The notes beneath the pieces were generated by a model. That model worked only from the letters and a program-made list of their open reading frames with translations, was not told the DNA's origin and ran no database searches. From Clostridium sp. CAG:253 (lineage in GTDB: Bacteria > Bacillota > Clostridia > Lachnospirales > Lachnospiraceae), in NCBI GenBank assembly GCA_000436755.1, contig FR887277.1, positions 1-14,266 on the forward strand: DNA of 14,266 bases, written 5' to 3'. This document shows positions 7,207-14,266 of the stretch, piece after piece (the first letter of the stretch is position 1; each line of letters begins with the position of its first letter). The position numbers and the translations under genes were made by a program.

Positions 7207-8667
7207 TTAATCTGCAAGCGGACTGTGTTTAAATTCTCTTGTCTGCTCAAAACTATATGCTGCACGTATAATATTCTTTTCCTTAAAGCAGTCACCAATA
7301 AGCTGCAAACCAATCGGAAGACCATTTGAATCCATTCCGCATGGAACAGTTATACCCGGCAGTCCTGCAAGGTTTACTGAGATAGTATATATATCTCCAA
7401 GATACATCTTAAGCGGATCACTCAAACTTTCACCAAGCTTTGGTGCCGTTGTAGGTGCTGCAGGTCCTAAAATAACATCATATTTTGCAAATGCATCATC
7501 AAAAGCTTTCTTTATGAGAGCTTTTGTTCTGAGGGCCTTAAGGTAATATGCATCATAATATCCTGAACTTAATACAAAAGAGCCAAGCATAATTCTTCTT
7601 TTTACTTCTGCTCCAAATCCTTCAGAACGTGATTTCTTATACATGTTATGAAGACCGTCATATTCCTCTGTGCGGTATCCGTATTTTACACCGTCAAATC
7701 TTGCAAGGTTTGAACTTGCCTCTGCACATGCAATAACATAATATGCAGGGATGGCATATTCGACAAGGCTTAAATCAAATTCTTCAACTATAGCACCTTT
7801 TTGTTCAAGAACTTTGGCAGCATTTAAAACAGCATCCTTTACTTCACTGTCAAGACCCTCACCAAAATAATCCTTAGGAATACCTATCTTCATACCTTTT
7901 ACATCATCAACAAGTGCTGATGTAAAGTCTAGATCATCTCTATTTACGGAAGTTGAATCTTTCTCATCATGTGATGCTATCACTTCAAGAATTGTAGCAC
8001 AATCTGTTACATCCTTTGCAACAGGTCCTATCTGGTCAAGTGATGAACCATATGCGATAAGTCCATAACGTGACACTGTGCCATATGTCGGCTTTATACC
8101 TGTAACTCCGCAAAATGAGCTAGGCTGTCTTATAGATCCGCCTGTATCGGAACCGAGTGCATAGAAACATTCTTCTGCCGCAACTGCCGCACATGAACCT
8201 CCTGAAGAGCCTCCCGGAACATGTTCTAAATTCCATGGATTTTTAGTCTCTCCATATGCAGAAGTCTCTGTTGTACTTCCCATCGCAAACTCGTCCATAT
8301 TGGTCTTTCCCAGAATAACCGCACCTGCTTTTTCAAGGTTTATAACTGCCTCAGATGTAAATGTAGGCACAAAATTTCCAAGAATTTTTGAACTGCATGT
8401 TGTAAGCATTCCCTCTGTACACATATTGTCCTTTACCGCAACCGGTACACCTGCAAGCGGCCCGTCAAGTTTACCATCATCTATAAGTTTTTGAACTTCC
8501 TCCGCTCTCTTTAATGCGCCCTCTCTGTCAACAGTCACAAAACTGTTTACCTTTTCTTCCTTTGCATCGATGGCATCAAGAGCAGCCTTTGTAGCTTCCA
8601 CTACCGTAACTTCTTTATTTTTAATCTTTTTTCCCAGCTCAACGGCTGTAAGATTCATCAAAGACAT
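7207..8667 (-). CDS. gatA: Asp-tRNA(Asn)/Glu-tRNA(Gln) amidotransferase subunit A
   Basis: GatA is the glutaminase subunit of GatCAB. It frees ammonia from glutamine and passes it to GatB. It belongs to the amidase-signature family with a Ser-cisSer-Lys triad. With the start chosen here (ATG at 8667, GGAGG 7 bases upstream) the triad falls at K79 (VAVKDN), S154 (PGGSSGGS) and S178 (GSDTGGSIRQPS). These are the numbers I recall for Staphylococcus aureus GatA, which supports the start. The reading frame also has an ATG nine codons earlier (8694), but it lies inside gatC and lacks a ribosome site. The protein is 486 residues, the usual length. It lies 16 bases after gatC and 17 before gatB. GatCAB suggests that Gln-tRNA or Asn-tRNA is made by the indirect route. 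Confidence 0.98.
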   Translation of the reverse strand: MSLMNLTAVELGKKIKNKEVTVVEATKAALDAIDAKEEKVNSFVTVDREGALKRAEEVQKLIDDGKLDGPLAGVPVAVKDNMCTEGMLTTCSSKILGNFVPTFTSEAVINLEKAGAVILGKTNMDEFAMGSTTETSAYGETKNPWNLEHVPGGSSGGSCAAVAAEECFYALGSDTGGSIRQPSSFCGVTGIKPTYGTVSRYGLIAYGSSLDQIGPVAKDVTDCATILEVIASHDEKDSTSVNRDDLDFTSALVDDVKGMKIGIPKDYFGEGLDSEVKDAVLNAAKVLEQKGAIVEEFDLSLVEYAIPAYYVIACAEASSNLARFDGVKYGYRTEEYDGLHNMYKKSRSEGFGAEVKRRIMLGSFVLSSGYYDAYYLKALRTKALIKKAFDDAFAKYDVILGPAAPTTAPKLGESLSDPLKMYLGDIYTISVNLAGLPGITVPCGMDSNGLPIGLQLIGDCFKEKNIIRAAYSFEQTREFKHSPLAD

Positions 8668-8683
8668 AACTTTCCTCCATTCT

Positions 8684-8980
8684 CTATCCCACAATAGTTT
8701 TTGGCACTACAAAACTATCATCTTTTTGCTCCGGCGCATTTGCAAGAGTCTGCTTTGTACCATCACCGTTTGTAACCACATCCTCCCTGAATACATTGTT
8801 GACCGGGAAAACATGAGACATAGGCTCGACACTTGATGTATCAAGTTCGTTTAACTTGTCTATATAATCAAGCATTTCTTCCATATCTTTTTTAGCTTTT
8901 TCTTTTTCTTCATCACTAAGTTCAAGCTTTGCGAGAATTCCAACATAATCTATTGTTTCATCAGAAATAATATTTGCCAT
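8684..8980 (-). CDS. gatC: Asp-tRNA(Asn)/Glu-tRNA(Gln) amidotransferase subunit C
   Basis: GatC is the small subunit that wraps around GatA and GatB and stabilises the complex. The 98-residue protein is of normal length. It has the typical helical N-terminus ([20 protein letters not shown]) and a helical [18 protein letters not shown]. The conserved segment [19 protein letters not shown] follows at about 51-69. The ATG at 8980 is preceded by GTGAGG. An in-frame GTG at 8992 is part of this ribosome site and is a less likely start. It is the first gene of gatC-gatA-gatB. A hairpin at 9005-9031 separates it from the upstream DUF1002 gene; no strong promoter is visible in the 69-base gap, so part of its transcription may come from the dapL promoter. 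Confidence 0.97.
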   Translation of the reverse strand: MANIISDETIDYVGILAKLELSDEEKEKAKKDMEEMLDYIDKLNELDTSSVEPMSHVFPVNNVFREDVVTNGDGTKQTLANAPEQKDDSFVVPKTIVG

Positions 8981-9004
8981 ATCCAACCTCACTTTAAATC
9001 ATAA

Positions 9005-9031
9005 GAGGCTCGCTCATTTTGGGCGAACCCC
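9005..9031 (-). terminator. Hairpin between the DUF1002 gene and gatC, possible weak terminator or attenuator
   Basis: On the minus strand a 9-base-pair stem forms between 9031-9023 and 9013-9005, including two G-U wobbles, with a 9-base loop. The wobbles are better pairs on the minus strand than on the plus. It is followed by TTATGATTT rather than a clean U-run, so termination is probably partial. It lies 18 bases after the DUF1002 stop codon and 24 bases before the gatC start. Confidence 0.55.
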
Positions 9032-9049
9032 ATTTCTTCATTATATTAT

Positions 9050-9979
9050 CTACCCAAACAAACCTGAGAAAAAGTTTGTTATCGCTGTAAATATATTACC
9101 AAAGAAATCCCCAATTTTCTCACCGAGACCCTTTGTATCTACATTTGCAAGGTCAATACCTTTTTCTTTTAATTTGTTATATATATCAGATGCCTGTTTT
9201 GCTATCTTATCAGAATCAATATCTTCTTTAGATACTTTCATCATCATATTTGTAAGCTTTTCAACATCATCATCTGAAAGGTCAAGACCAAGCTCATTTG
9301 CCGCCTGCTCTATTGCATCTCTTATATCAGTTTCAGATGAAAGCTGGTCTTCAAATACTGCCTTTTTAGCTGCTGCAACAAGTTCGGTAACCTTCTGTGT
9401 ATCCCCTACATTTTTTGCAACCTCCGCCGTAGTGACAAGTTCATCTGTTGCCGTATCCATTGTCTTTTCGGATATTTCCTCTCCTGTCATAACAGAATAA
9501 GCTTTCATTGCACCGACAAGTGCCGATGTACCTGATATATCAAAAGGTCCGACAACCGTTACCTTTGCATCTGAAAGTCCCGCCGTAACGAGTGCATTAC
9601 AATACATACCTGATGTGCAGTATGTAATATGTTTTGTCGAAACATTTACACCACTGTCCTCATCTGCCTTTACGACCATAACGGATGATAAAGCTCTCGT
9701 ACCTATAACCGAATCAGACATATAATCACCAAGGTAATCATGTTCATCTTTATTTGTAATCTCAATTGTTTTATAATCGGACAAATCATTTTCGGTAATA
9801 CCAAATCCGTCAAGCACGGCTGCCTTTTCCTTTGCATTAAGGTCTGCTCCAAATGCAATATATTTTGATGTTCCTGTAACTGCATCTGCCGACACCACAT
9901 TTTTCTGTACCGCCACCGAAGTAGCAACAACTCCGGCAGCAAGTACAATACCCATCGCTCTAACTATACACTTTTTCAA
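9050..9979 (-). CDS. Exported DUF1002 family protein
   Basis: Protein of 309 residues, related to the DUF1002 family that includes Bacillus subtilis YpuA; its function is unknown. A signal peptide is clear: MKKCIVR, then a hydrophobic stretch (about 8-24), with a likely cleavage site after A-D-A (residue 33). The mature part begins with an alpha/beta region (YIAFGADLNAKEKAAVLDGFGI). It contains a conserved-looking YCTSGMYCNALVTAGLSDAKVTVVGPFDISGTSALVGAMKAY, split here as YCTSGMYCNALV and VGPFDISGTSALVG. A helical C-terminal half ends in an aromatic, amphipathic tail (FFGNIFTAITNFFSGLFG) that could touch the membrane. The start is TTG at 9979-9977, with ATGAGG 8 bases upstream; the next in-frame ATG would remove part of the signal peptide. 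It follows dapL by 27 bases on the same strand and is probably co-transcribed. Confidence 0.85.
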   Translation of the reverse strand: MKKCIVRAMGIVLAAGVVATSVAVQKNVVSADAVTGTSKYIAFGADLNAKEKAAVLDGFGITENDLSDYKTIEITNKDEHDYLGDYMSDSVIGTRALSSVMVVKADEDSGVNVSTKHITYCTSGMYCNALVTAGLSDAKVTVVGPFDISGTSALVGAMKAYSVMTGEEISEKTMDTATDELVTTAEVAKNVGDTQKVTELVAAAKKAVFEDQLSSETDIRDAIEQAANELGLDLSDDDVEKLTNMMMKVSKEDIDSDKIAKQASDIYNKLKEKGIDLANVDTKGLGEKIGDFFGNIFTAITNFFSGLFG

Positions 9980-10006
9980 TATAATTCCTCATTTCTATCA
10001 ATAAAA

Positions 10007-11227
10007 TCAGGCTTTTCCTGCTTTGATACGTTCCATAGCCTTCTTTGTATTTTCAAGACTTCCAAACGCTGTCAGTCTGAAATATCCTTCACCGCTTGGA
10101 CCAAATCCTGAACCAGGTGTTCCAACGATATTAAGTTTTTCAAGGAGATAATCAAAGAATTCCCATGAAGTCATCTTATCAGGAGTTTTAAGCCAGATAT
10201 ACGGAGCATCAACACCACCGTAAACTTCATATCCTGCACCTGTAAGCCCTTCTCTTATTATCTTAGCATTGTTCATATAATATGCTATCTGCTCTTTAGT
10301 CTCTTTCTTTCCTTCTTCAGTGTAAACTGCCGCACCTGCTGCCTGAATGATATAAGGAGCACCGTTAAACTTAGTTCCGTGACGACGTGCCCAAAGGCTG
10401 TGAAGCATAACATCTCCGCATTTAAGTTCCTTAGGAATAACAGTAAATCCAAGTCTTGTACCTGTAAATCCTGCATTCTTTGAGAAACTTCTAAGCTCGA
10501 TTGCGCATCCCTTTGCACCCTCGCACTCATAGATTGAATGAGGTACATTTTCAGAAGAAATATATGCCTCGTAAGCTGCATCATAAATGATAACCGCACC
10601 AATCTTTAATGCATAGTCAACCCATACCTGTAACTGGTCTTTTGTGATAGTTGTTCCTGTAGGATTGTTAGGGAAGCAGAGATAAATAATGTCTGGCTCT
10701 TCCTTAGGAAGTTCAGGAACAAAGTTGTTCTCTTTTGTGCATGGCATATAAATAACATCTGACCACTTTTCTGTTTCAGGATTATACTCGCCTGTACGGC
10801 CTGCCATAGCATTTGTATCTACATATACAGGATAAACAGGGTCACATACGGCAATCTTATTGTCAACTGCAAAAATGTCACCGATATTTCCTGAATCACT
10901 CTTTGCACCGTCACTTACAAAAATTTCATCTGCTGCAATATCGCATCCTCTTGCCTTATAATCGTTTTCAACGATTGTATTACGGAGGAATTCATATCCA
11001 AGGTCAGGAGCATATCCCTTAAATGTCTCCTTTACTGCCATCTCGTCAACTGCACTGTGAAGTCTTTTTATAACCGCCGGTGCAAGAGGTAATGTAACAT
11101 CACCAATACCGAGTTTGATAACTTCTTTATCAGGATTTGCTGCTGTGTATGCTGCTACTTTCTTTCCAATGGTAGAAAAAAGATAACTACCAGGTAATTT
11201 TAAATAATTGTCATTAATTTTAAACAT
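10007..11227 (-). CDS. dapL: LL-diaminopimelate aminotransferase
   Basis: PLP-dependent class I/II aminotransferase that turns tetrahydrodipicolinate into LL-diaminopimelate in one step, using glutamate. This feeds lysine and peptidoglycan synthesis and bypasses the DapD/DapC/DapE steps. With ATG at 11227 the protein has 406 residues, the usual DapL length. It begins with the family-typical [20 protein letters not shown]. It has [12 protein letters not shown] near 37-48, [14 protein letters not shown] near 69-82 and CFPNNPTGT at 184-192. D216 and Y219 of YDAAYEAYI probably contact the cofactor. The PLP lysine is K250 in [15 protein letters not shown]. The reading frame is open to an earlier ATG at 11263, but that region overlaps the predicted transcription start and the GGCGGG ribosome site sits between the two. 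A DUF1002 gene follows by 27 bases. Confidence 0.97.
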   Translation of the reverse strand: MFKINDNYLKLPGSYLFSTIGKKVAAYTAANPDKEVIKLGIGDVTLPLAPAVIKRLHSAVDEMAVKETFKGYAPDLGYEFLRNTIVENDYKARGCDIAADEIFVSDGAKSDSGNIGDIFAVDNKIAVCDPVYPVYVDTNAMAGRTGEYNPETEKWSDVIYMPCTKENNFVPELPKEEPDIIYLCFPNNPTGTTITKDQLQVWVDYALKIGAVIIYDAAYEAYISSENVPHSIYECEGAKGCAIELRSFSKNAGFTGTRLGFTVIPKELKCGDVMLHSLWARRHGTKFNGAPYIIQAAGAAVYTEEGKKETKEQIAYYMNNAKIIREGLTGAGYEVYGGVDAPYIWLKTPDKMTSWEFFDYLLEKLNIVGTPGSGFGPSGEGYFRLTAFGSLENTKKAMERIKAGKA

Positions 11228-11269
11228 TCTAAACTTAACCCGCCTTTCAGTATATTTTCTCAATTACAC

Positions 11270-11298
11270 ATTTTACACGAAACCTTTTGTTATTGCAA
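11270..11298 (-). promoter_or_regulatory. Sigma-A promoter of dapL
   Basis: On the minus strand -35 TTGCAA (11298-11293) is followed by a 17-base spacer and -10 TAAAAT (11275-11270, 5 of 6 matches). Transcription would start near 11263, giving a leader of about 35 bases. That leader is too short for a lysine riboswitch or T-box. It lies just downstream of the terminator of the preceding sugar operon. Confidence 0.65.
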
Positions 11299-11317
11299 GA
11301 TGTGATATTTTAACAAA

Positions 11318-11362
11318 CATAAAATCAAAGATAGCTGTTCACACCTGTGATGCGAACAGCTA
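11318..11362 (-). terminator. Terminator of the alpha-galactosidase/kinase-phosphorylase operon
   Basis: A perfect 9-base inverted repeat, TAGCTGTTC at 11332-11340 and GAACAGCTA at 11354-11362, encloses a 13-base loop. It starts 7 bases after the stop codon of the kinase-phosphorylase gene. On the minus strand the stem is followed by ATCTTTGATTTTATG, which is U-rich but interrupted. The placement at the end of the operon, before a new promoter, supports the call. Confidence 0.75.
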
Positions 11363-11369
11363 ATATCAT

Positions 11370-13601
11370 TTATGATAATTTTTCATTTATAGTATATTCC
11401 ATTTTTTCAAAATCTACCGTAAGCTCTGCTGATTCTGACTTGTAACTCCATTTTATTTTTAATATTGTATCATATGAAGTAAATTCTATCCTCGCTGCTT
11501 TCTTAAATACACTGCAGGTATTTCTAAAAGCAATCATTTCTATCTGCCTTTTTACAACATCTCTGTCTGCGTTTTCCAATATATACGCTGTGTCAAGATT
11601 TGTTCTGTTGATTTCCTTATGACCATCCTTTCCAGCCTTTCTGACTGCCTCATGATCATTTTTACCAGCAAACAGATCAAGATACCATATCTGCGGTTTA
11701 CCAGGCATAAACAACTGCAAGGCCCTTGCAACGAGCAGCTTCTTGTCATCTTCTCCCAATGCACTGTAAAAGGTTGAATTAACCTGATAATATATATTTT
11801 TCTGACCATGAAGATTTTTTATATAGCCTCCACGATTTACGATAGTATCAATAAGTCCCTGTATTCTTTCCTCTGGTATCAGACCTTTCAGATCGAGAAG
11901 AGGTATCCCGTCATGGCAGCCAAGCATATTAACTGTTGATATATTTTTCTCAATTACTTCTTTTCCCCATCTGACAAGCGTATCACCATTTTTATTTTCA
12001 ATAGCATCTATAATGAGTCCCGGCATAAAGAAGTCATATGTTATATAACCTTTTTTTGCAATCTTTTCATATATCTTCTCATTATATCCTGCATGAATCT
12101 CAGGTAAAAGTTTAAGGTCATAAACTTTAGCTTCCTCTGATACCTTTGAAAGAAGTTCCCATGTTCCCGGCTCATTTAAGAAATTTTTTTCTCCCGGCTC
12201 TTTTGGTGCATATGCAAAAGCATCGAGACGGACTATCTTCACTCCATACAATGCGAGTTTTTTCAGCACCTCCCTATAATAATCCCATACAAGCTCAGAT
12301 TTTATATTAAGATCCATCTGCCCAAGATATCTTTCATTTCCATCGCTGTCACATTCCACTTTCTGATAAAAAGTATTCCAGTATGGTACTTTCTTTCCAT
12401 CCGGCATACGAACCATCAAGATAGGAAGTCCCGGTTTTCTAAAAAACATTTTATCAGTATATTTTTTGTCAGGTATCAAAACTCCATCTTCATTTAATTG
12501 TCCATATCCGTCCCAGAATAAATTCCAATTGATAAAGAAATCTTTATATTCAGAATTTTCCCCATTTTCTAATATATCCTTAAATTGAGGAGAGTTTACT
12601 GAAAGATGATTCATAACAAAATCCATCTTTAGCGTAAGTCCCATATTTGACAGTTCTCTGATATCCTCTTTGGAAGCCATAGTCCCCTCCAGATCATAAT
12701 CGATTACAGAAAATCCTCTGTCAAGATCGGAATGAAATACACTCGGCAACATATAAATTGATGAAAATGCCCCGGATGTATAGCTTTTTATAAATTCAAT
12801 AAGCCCGCTGACATTTCCATTTATACTGTCGGGATAAACATTAAGCATAGGTCTTATGTCAAAATCTTCATATTTTTCAACATACTCTTTATATGAAATT
12901 ATACTTCCATCTATATCAACTATCATTTTTGCACCCGCAACCTGTCCTAAAAGTTTTTCCTGCTCTAGTTTTAAAACAAGTGATATAAAATCACTGCCCG
13001 CATTTGCATTTCTGTTTCTTTTTACTCTTCTCTGATAAGTAAGTTCAGGTGTGCTATGCAGATAAATAGGATAATCTATATTTTTTAAATTCTCATTATT
13101 TCCATGTGTCCATTCCAAAATGATGATACTTATATCTGAAACATCAACATCCTCAAACCATATATCCTCTTTTTTAGTTCCCATCCTTTTTAAGCTAAGG
13201 ATATCTTTTCCGCTTTTAAACTGTTCAAGTATGTTATTTATAGTGTCATAATCTATCTCATCCGGTCCGCATAAATATCTTCTCAAGCCATCTACGCCCG
13301 ATTCATCATATATTTTTTGTCTCATCATGTCATTTTCTACAGGAATCCTTATTGGATAATTATCACCTGAAATAACATAATGTCCGATACCTTTTTCGCC
13401 AAACATCTGTGCAAGCAAAACAGCAAAACTTGACTTTCCTGAACCTGAGCCTCCATATAATGACACAACAATCTTATCTTTATTTTCTATGTTTTCTTTA
13501 AGTTCAGCAAAAAGTTTTGAAAATATATTTTCTGCTTTTTCTTTCTGGTCAGGTCCTATCTCAACAACATCTCCCGGCATATCACCTTTAATCTTTTTCA
13601 T
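11370..13601 (-). CDS. P-loop sugar kinase / GH13_18 sucrose(-phosphate) phosphorylase fusion
   Basis: A 743-residue cytoplasmic protein with two domains. Residues about 1-245 form a P-loop kinase of the uridine kinase/phosphoribulokinase type, with Walker A GGSGSGKSS (K56), then SGDNYP, and IIILEWTHGN with E163 in the Walker B position. Residues about 250-743 are a complete GH13 subfamily 18 phosphorylase, starting NVYPDSINGNVSGLIEFI. Its catalytic residues are all present: nucleophile D460 (VRLDAFAY), acid/base E501 (LLPEIHAGY) and transition-state Asp D564 (GCHDGIPLLD). YQVNSTFYSALG, FMPGKPQIWYLDLFAGKND and EINR are subfamily hallmarks. Such enzymes split sucrose or sucrose 6'-phosphate with phosphate to glucose 1-phosphate and fructose or fructose 6-phosphate. 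The ATG at 13601 is preceded by ATGAGG; an ATG at 13613 lies within that site. It follows a GH36 alpha-galactosidase by 74 bases. The likely role, phosphorylating sucrose freed from raffinose and then cleaving it, is inference. Glucosylglycerate or other glucosides remain possible. Confidence 0.88.
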   Translation of the reverse strand: MKKIKGDMPGDVVEIGPDQKEKAENIFSKLFAELKENIENKDKIVVSLYGGSGSGKSSFAVLLAQMFGEKGIGHYVISGDNYPIRIPVENDMMRQKIYDESGVDGLRRYLCGPDEIDYDTINNILEQFKSGKDILSLKRMGTKKEDIWFEDVDVSDISIIILEWTHGNNENLKNIDYPIYLHSTPELTYQRRVKRNRNANAGSDFISLVLKLEQEKLLGQVAGAKMIVDIDGSIISYKEYVEKYEDFDIRPMLNVYPDSINGNVSGLIEFIKSYTSGAFSSIYMLPSVFHSDLDRGFSVIDYDLEGTMASKEDIRELSNMGLTLKMDFVMNHLSVNSPQFKDILENGENSEYKDFFINWNLFWDGYGQLNEDGVLIPDKKYTDKMFFRKPGLPILMVRMPDGKKVPYWNTFYQKVECDSDGNERYLGQMDLNIKSELVWDYYREVLKKLALYGVKIVRLDAFAYAPKEPGEKNFLNEPGTWELLSKVSEEAKVYDLKLLPEIHAGYNEKIYEKIAKKGYITYDFFMPGLIIDAIENKNGDTLVRWGKEVIEKNISTVNMLGCHDGIPLLDLKGLIPEERIQGLIDTIVNRGGYIKNLHGQKNIYYQVNSTFYSALGEDDKKLLVARALQLFMPGKPQIWYLDLFAGKNDHEAVRKAGKDGHKEINRTNLDTAYILENADRDVVKRQIEMIAFRNTCSVFKKAARIEFTSYDTILKIKWSYKSESAELTVDFEKMEYTINEKLS

Positions 13602-13640
13602 ATAAAACCTCATTTCTGTATATAATCATTTAGAGCTGAA

Positions 13641-13655
13641 GCAGGTAAAACCTGC
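13641..13655 (-). other. Small hairpin between the alpha-galactosidase and the kinase-phosphorylase genes
   Basis: A perfect 6-base inverted repeat (GCAGGT at 13641-13646, ACCTGC at 13650-13655) with a 3-base loop lies 20 bases after the GH36 stop. No U-run follows on the minus strand, so it is not a convincing terminator. It could stabilise an mRNA end or tune expression between the two genes. Confidence 0.4.
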
Positions 13656-13675
13656 CCCAACTCCATTACACTACA

Positions 13676-14266
13676 CTAGCATCTCTTTAACTCAACCTGC
13701 CAGCTCTGATATTCCCCAAGTTCCGGCATAAATGGCATTCCTATGTTCATAAGTGCCTCAGCAGGATATATTTTTCCTGTCTTTACATCTTTATATGTAA
13801 CATTCTCATTTAATCCTTTAAATCTGACATACAACGGCTGCATATTTCCATGCATCTTTAAGCACACAACATTTACAAGCACATCATCTCCGTCTTTTGA
13901 AACAAACTCCCATGCTGCTACCGGATCTTTGTATGGATCACTAAGTCTGTAATATAGACCATTATGAATAAGCTCTGCCTCTTTCTTAAATGTTTTTATC
14001 TGTTCCTTTATCGTATTTTTCTCGGCTTCAGATACTTTTCCCAAATCTAATTCATATCCAAAACTTCCTGACATTGCAACAACACCTCTTGTATCGATAG
14101 ATACACTGCGTCCTGTCTGATGGTTTGGAACTGCTGAAACATGTGCGCCAACTGCTGAAACAGGATAGCCAAATGATGTTCCATACTGGATCTTTGTTCT
14201 ATCTATCGCATCCGTATTGTCACTGCACCATATCTGTGGTGTATAATAAAGCATTCCGGCATCAAA
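13676..14266 (-). CDS. GH36 alpha-galactosidase, C-terminal part, cut by the window edge
   Basis: Alpha-galactosidase removes terminal alpha-1,6-linked galactose from raffinose, stachyose or melibiose. Only the last 196 residues are visible. They begin FDAGMLYYTPQIWCSDNTDAIDR, split as FDAGMLYYTPQIW and CSDNTDAIDR; the first Asp of CSDNTD is the acid/base residue in characterised GH36 enzymes. KIQYGTSFGYPVSAVGAHVSAVPNHQTGR is another hallmark, seen as YGTSFGYPVSAVG and HVSAVPNHQTGR. The rest is the C-terminal beta-domain, ending VELKRC. The catalytic nucleophile lies beyond the right edge, as do the start and promoter. The protein stops where ordinary GH36 enzymes stop, with no C-terminal kinase domain. 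The next gene on the strand, 74 bases on, begins with such a kinase domain. The two genes are probably one transcript. No signal peptide information is available. Confidence 0.93.
   Translation of the reverse strand, partial: FDAGMLYYTPQIWCSDNTDAIDRTKIQYGTSFGYPVSAVGAHVSAVPNHQTGRSVSIDTRGVVAMSGSFGYELDLGKVSEAEKNTIKEQIKTFKKEAELIHNGLYYRLSDPYKDPVAAWEFVSKDGDDVLVNVVCLKMHGNMQPLYVRFKGLNENVTYKDVKTGKIYPAEALMNIGMPFMPELGEYQSWQVELKRC

Noticed and set aside
8665..8694. Longer GatA starting at 8694, overlapping gatC
   Set aside because: ATG 8667 has GGAGG at the right distance and puts the catalytic triad at the positions I recall for characterised GatA.
9174..9500. Plus-strand 108-codon frame opposite the DUF1002 gene
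   Set aside because: Ser/Ala/Val-rich antisense shadow without start signals.
11228..11330. Lysine riboswitch or T-box before dapL
   Set aside because: The predicted leader is only about 35 bases, and the upstream hairpin at 11332-11362 fits the terminator of the preceding operon. No riboswitch core was seen.
13641..13655. Terminator between the alpha-galactosidase and kinase-phosphorylase genes
   Set aside because: The stem is only 6 pairs and no U-run follows on the coding strand, so it is listed as a hairpin of unknown role.

Overview
The window looks like chromosome from a motile, AT-rich member of the Firmicutes, most likely family Lachnospiraceae (Roseburia, Butyrivibrio or Agathobacter type). 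The evidence is the hrcA-grpE-dnaK gene order under a CIRCE operator, the short Gram-positive form of DnaK, GatCAB amidotransferase, LL-diaminopimelate aminotransferase (DapL), a DUF1002 exported protein, and a GH36 alpha-galactosidase next to a GH13_18 phosphorylase. The genus is inferred. Genes are densely packed and no region of 300 bases lacks a gene.

Layout from left to right. (1) 1-2806, minus strand: the class I heat-shock operon hrcA-grpE-dnaK, with dnaK cut by the left edge. It has a consensus-like sigma-A promoter and a perfect CIRCE operator. (2) 2848-5202, plus strand: one long gene for a FliK-like (flagellar hook-length control) protein, diverging from hrcA. It has a possible sigma-28/SigD-type promoter and a nested hairpin in its leader. 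It ends at a terminator that can serve both strands. (3) 5343-8980, minus strand: gatC-gatA-gatB followed by a small PilZ (cyclic-di-GMP receptor) gene, tightly spaced and probably co-transcribed. (4) 9050-11298, minus strand: dapL (lysine/peptidoglycan precursor synthesis) followed by a secreted DUF1002 protein, with a promoter before dapL and a hairpin before gatC. (5) 11318-14266, minus strand: the end of a carbohydrate operon. The C-terminal part of a GH36 alpha-galactosidase (cut by the right edge) is followed by an unusual two-domain protein, an N-terminal P-loop sugar-kinase-like domain joined to a complete GH13_18 sucrose-phosphorylase-type domain. A hairpin terminator follows.

The most interesting part is region 5. 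Read together, the genes suggest a cytoplasmic route for raffinose-family sugars. Alpha-galactosidase would free sucrose, the kinase domain would phosphorylate it, and the phosphorylase domain would split the sucrose phosphate into glucose 1-phosphate and a fructose phosphate. In the known Ruminococcus gnavus enzyme AgaSK, as I recall it, the kinase is attached to the C-terminus of the alpha-galactosidase. Here the galactosidase ends on its own and the kinase is attached to the phosphorylase, while the order galactosidase-kinase-phosphorylase along the DNA stays the same. The substrate assignment is inference; the domain fusion is seen directly.
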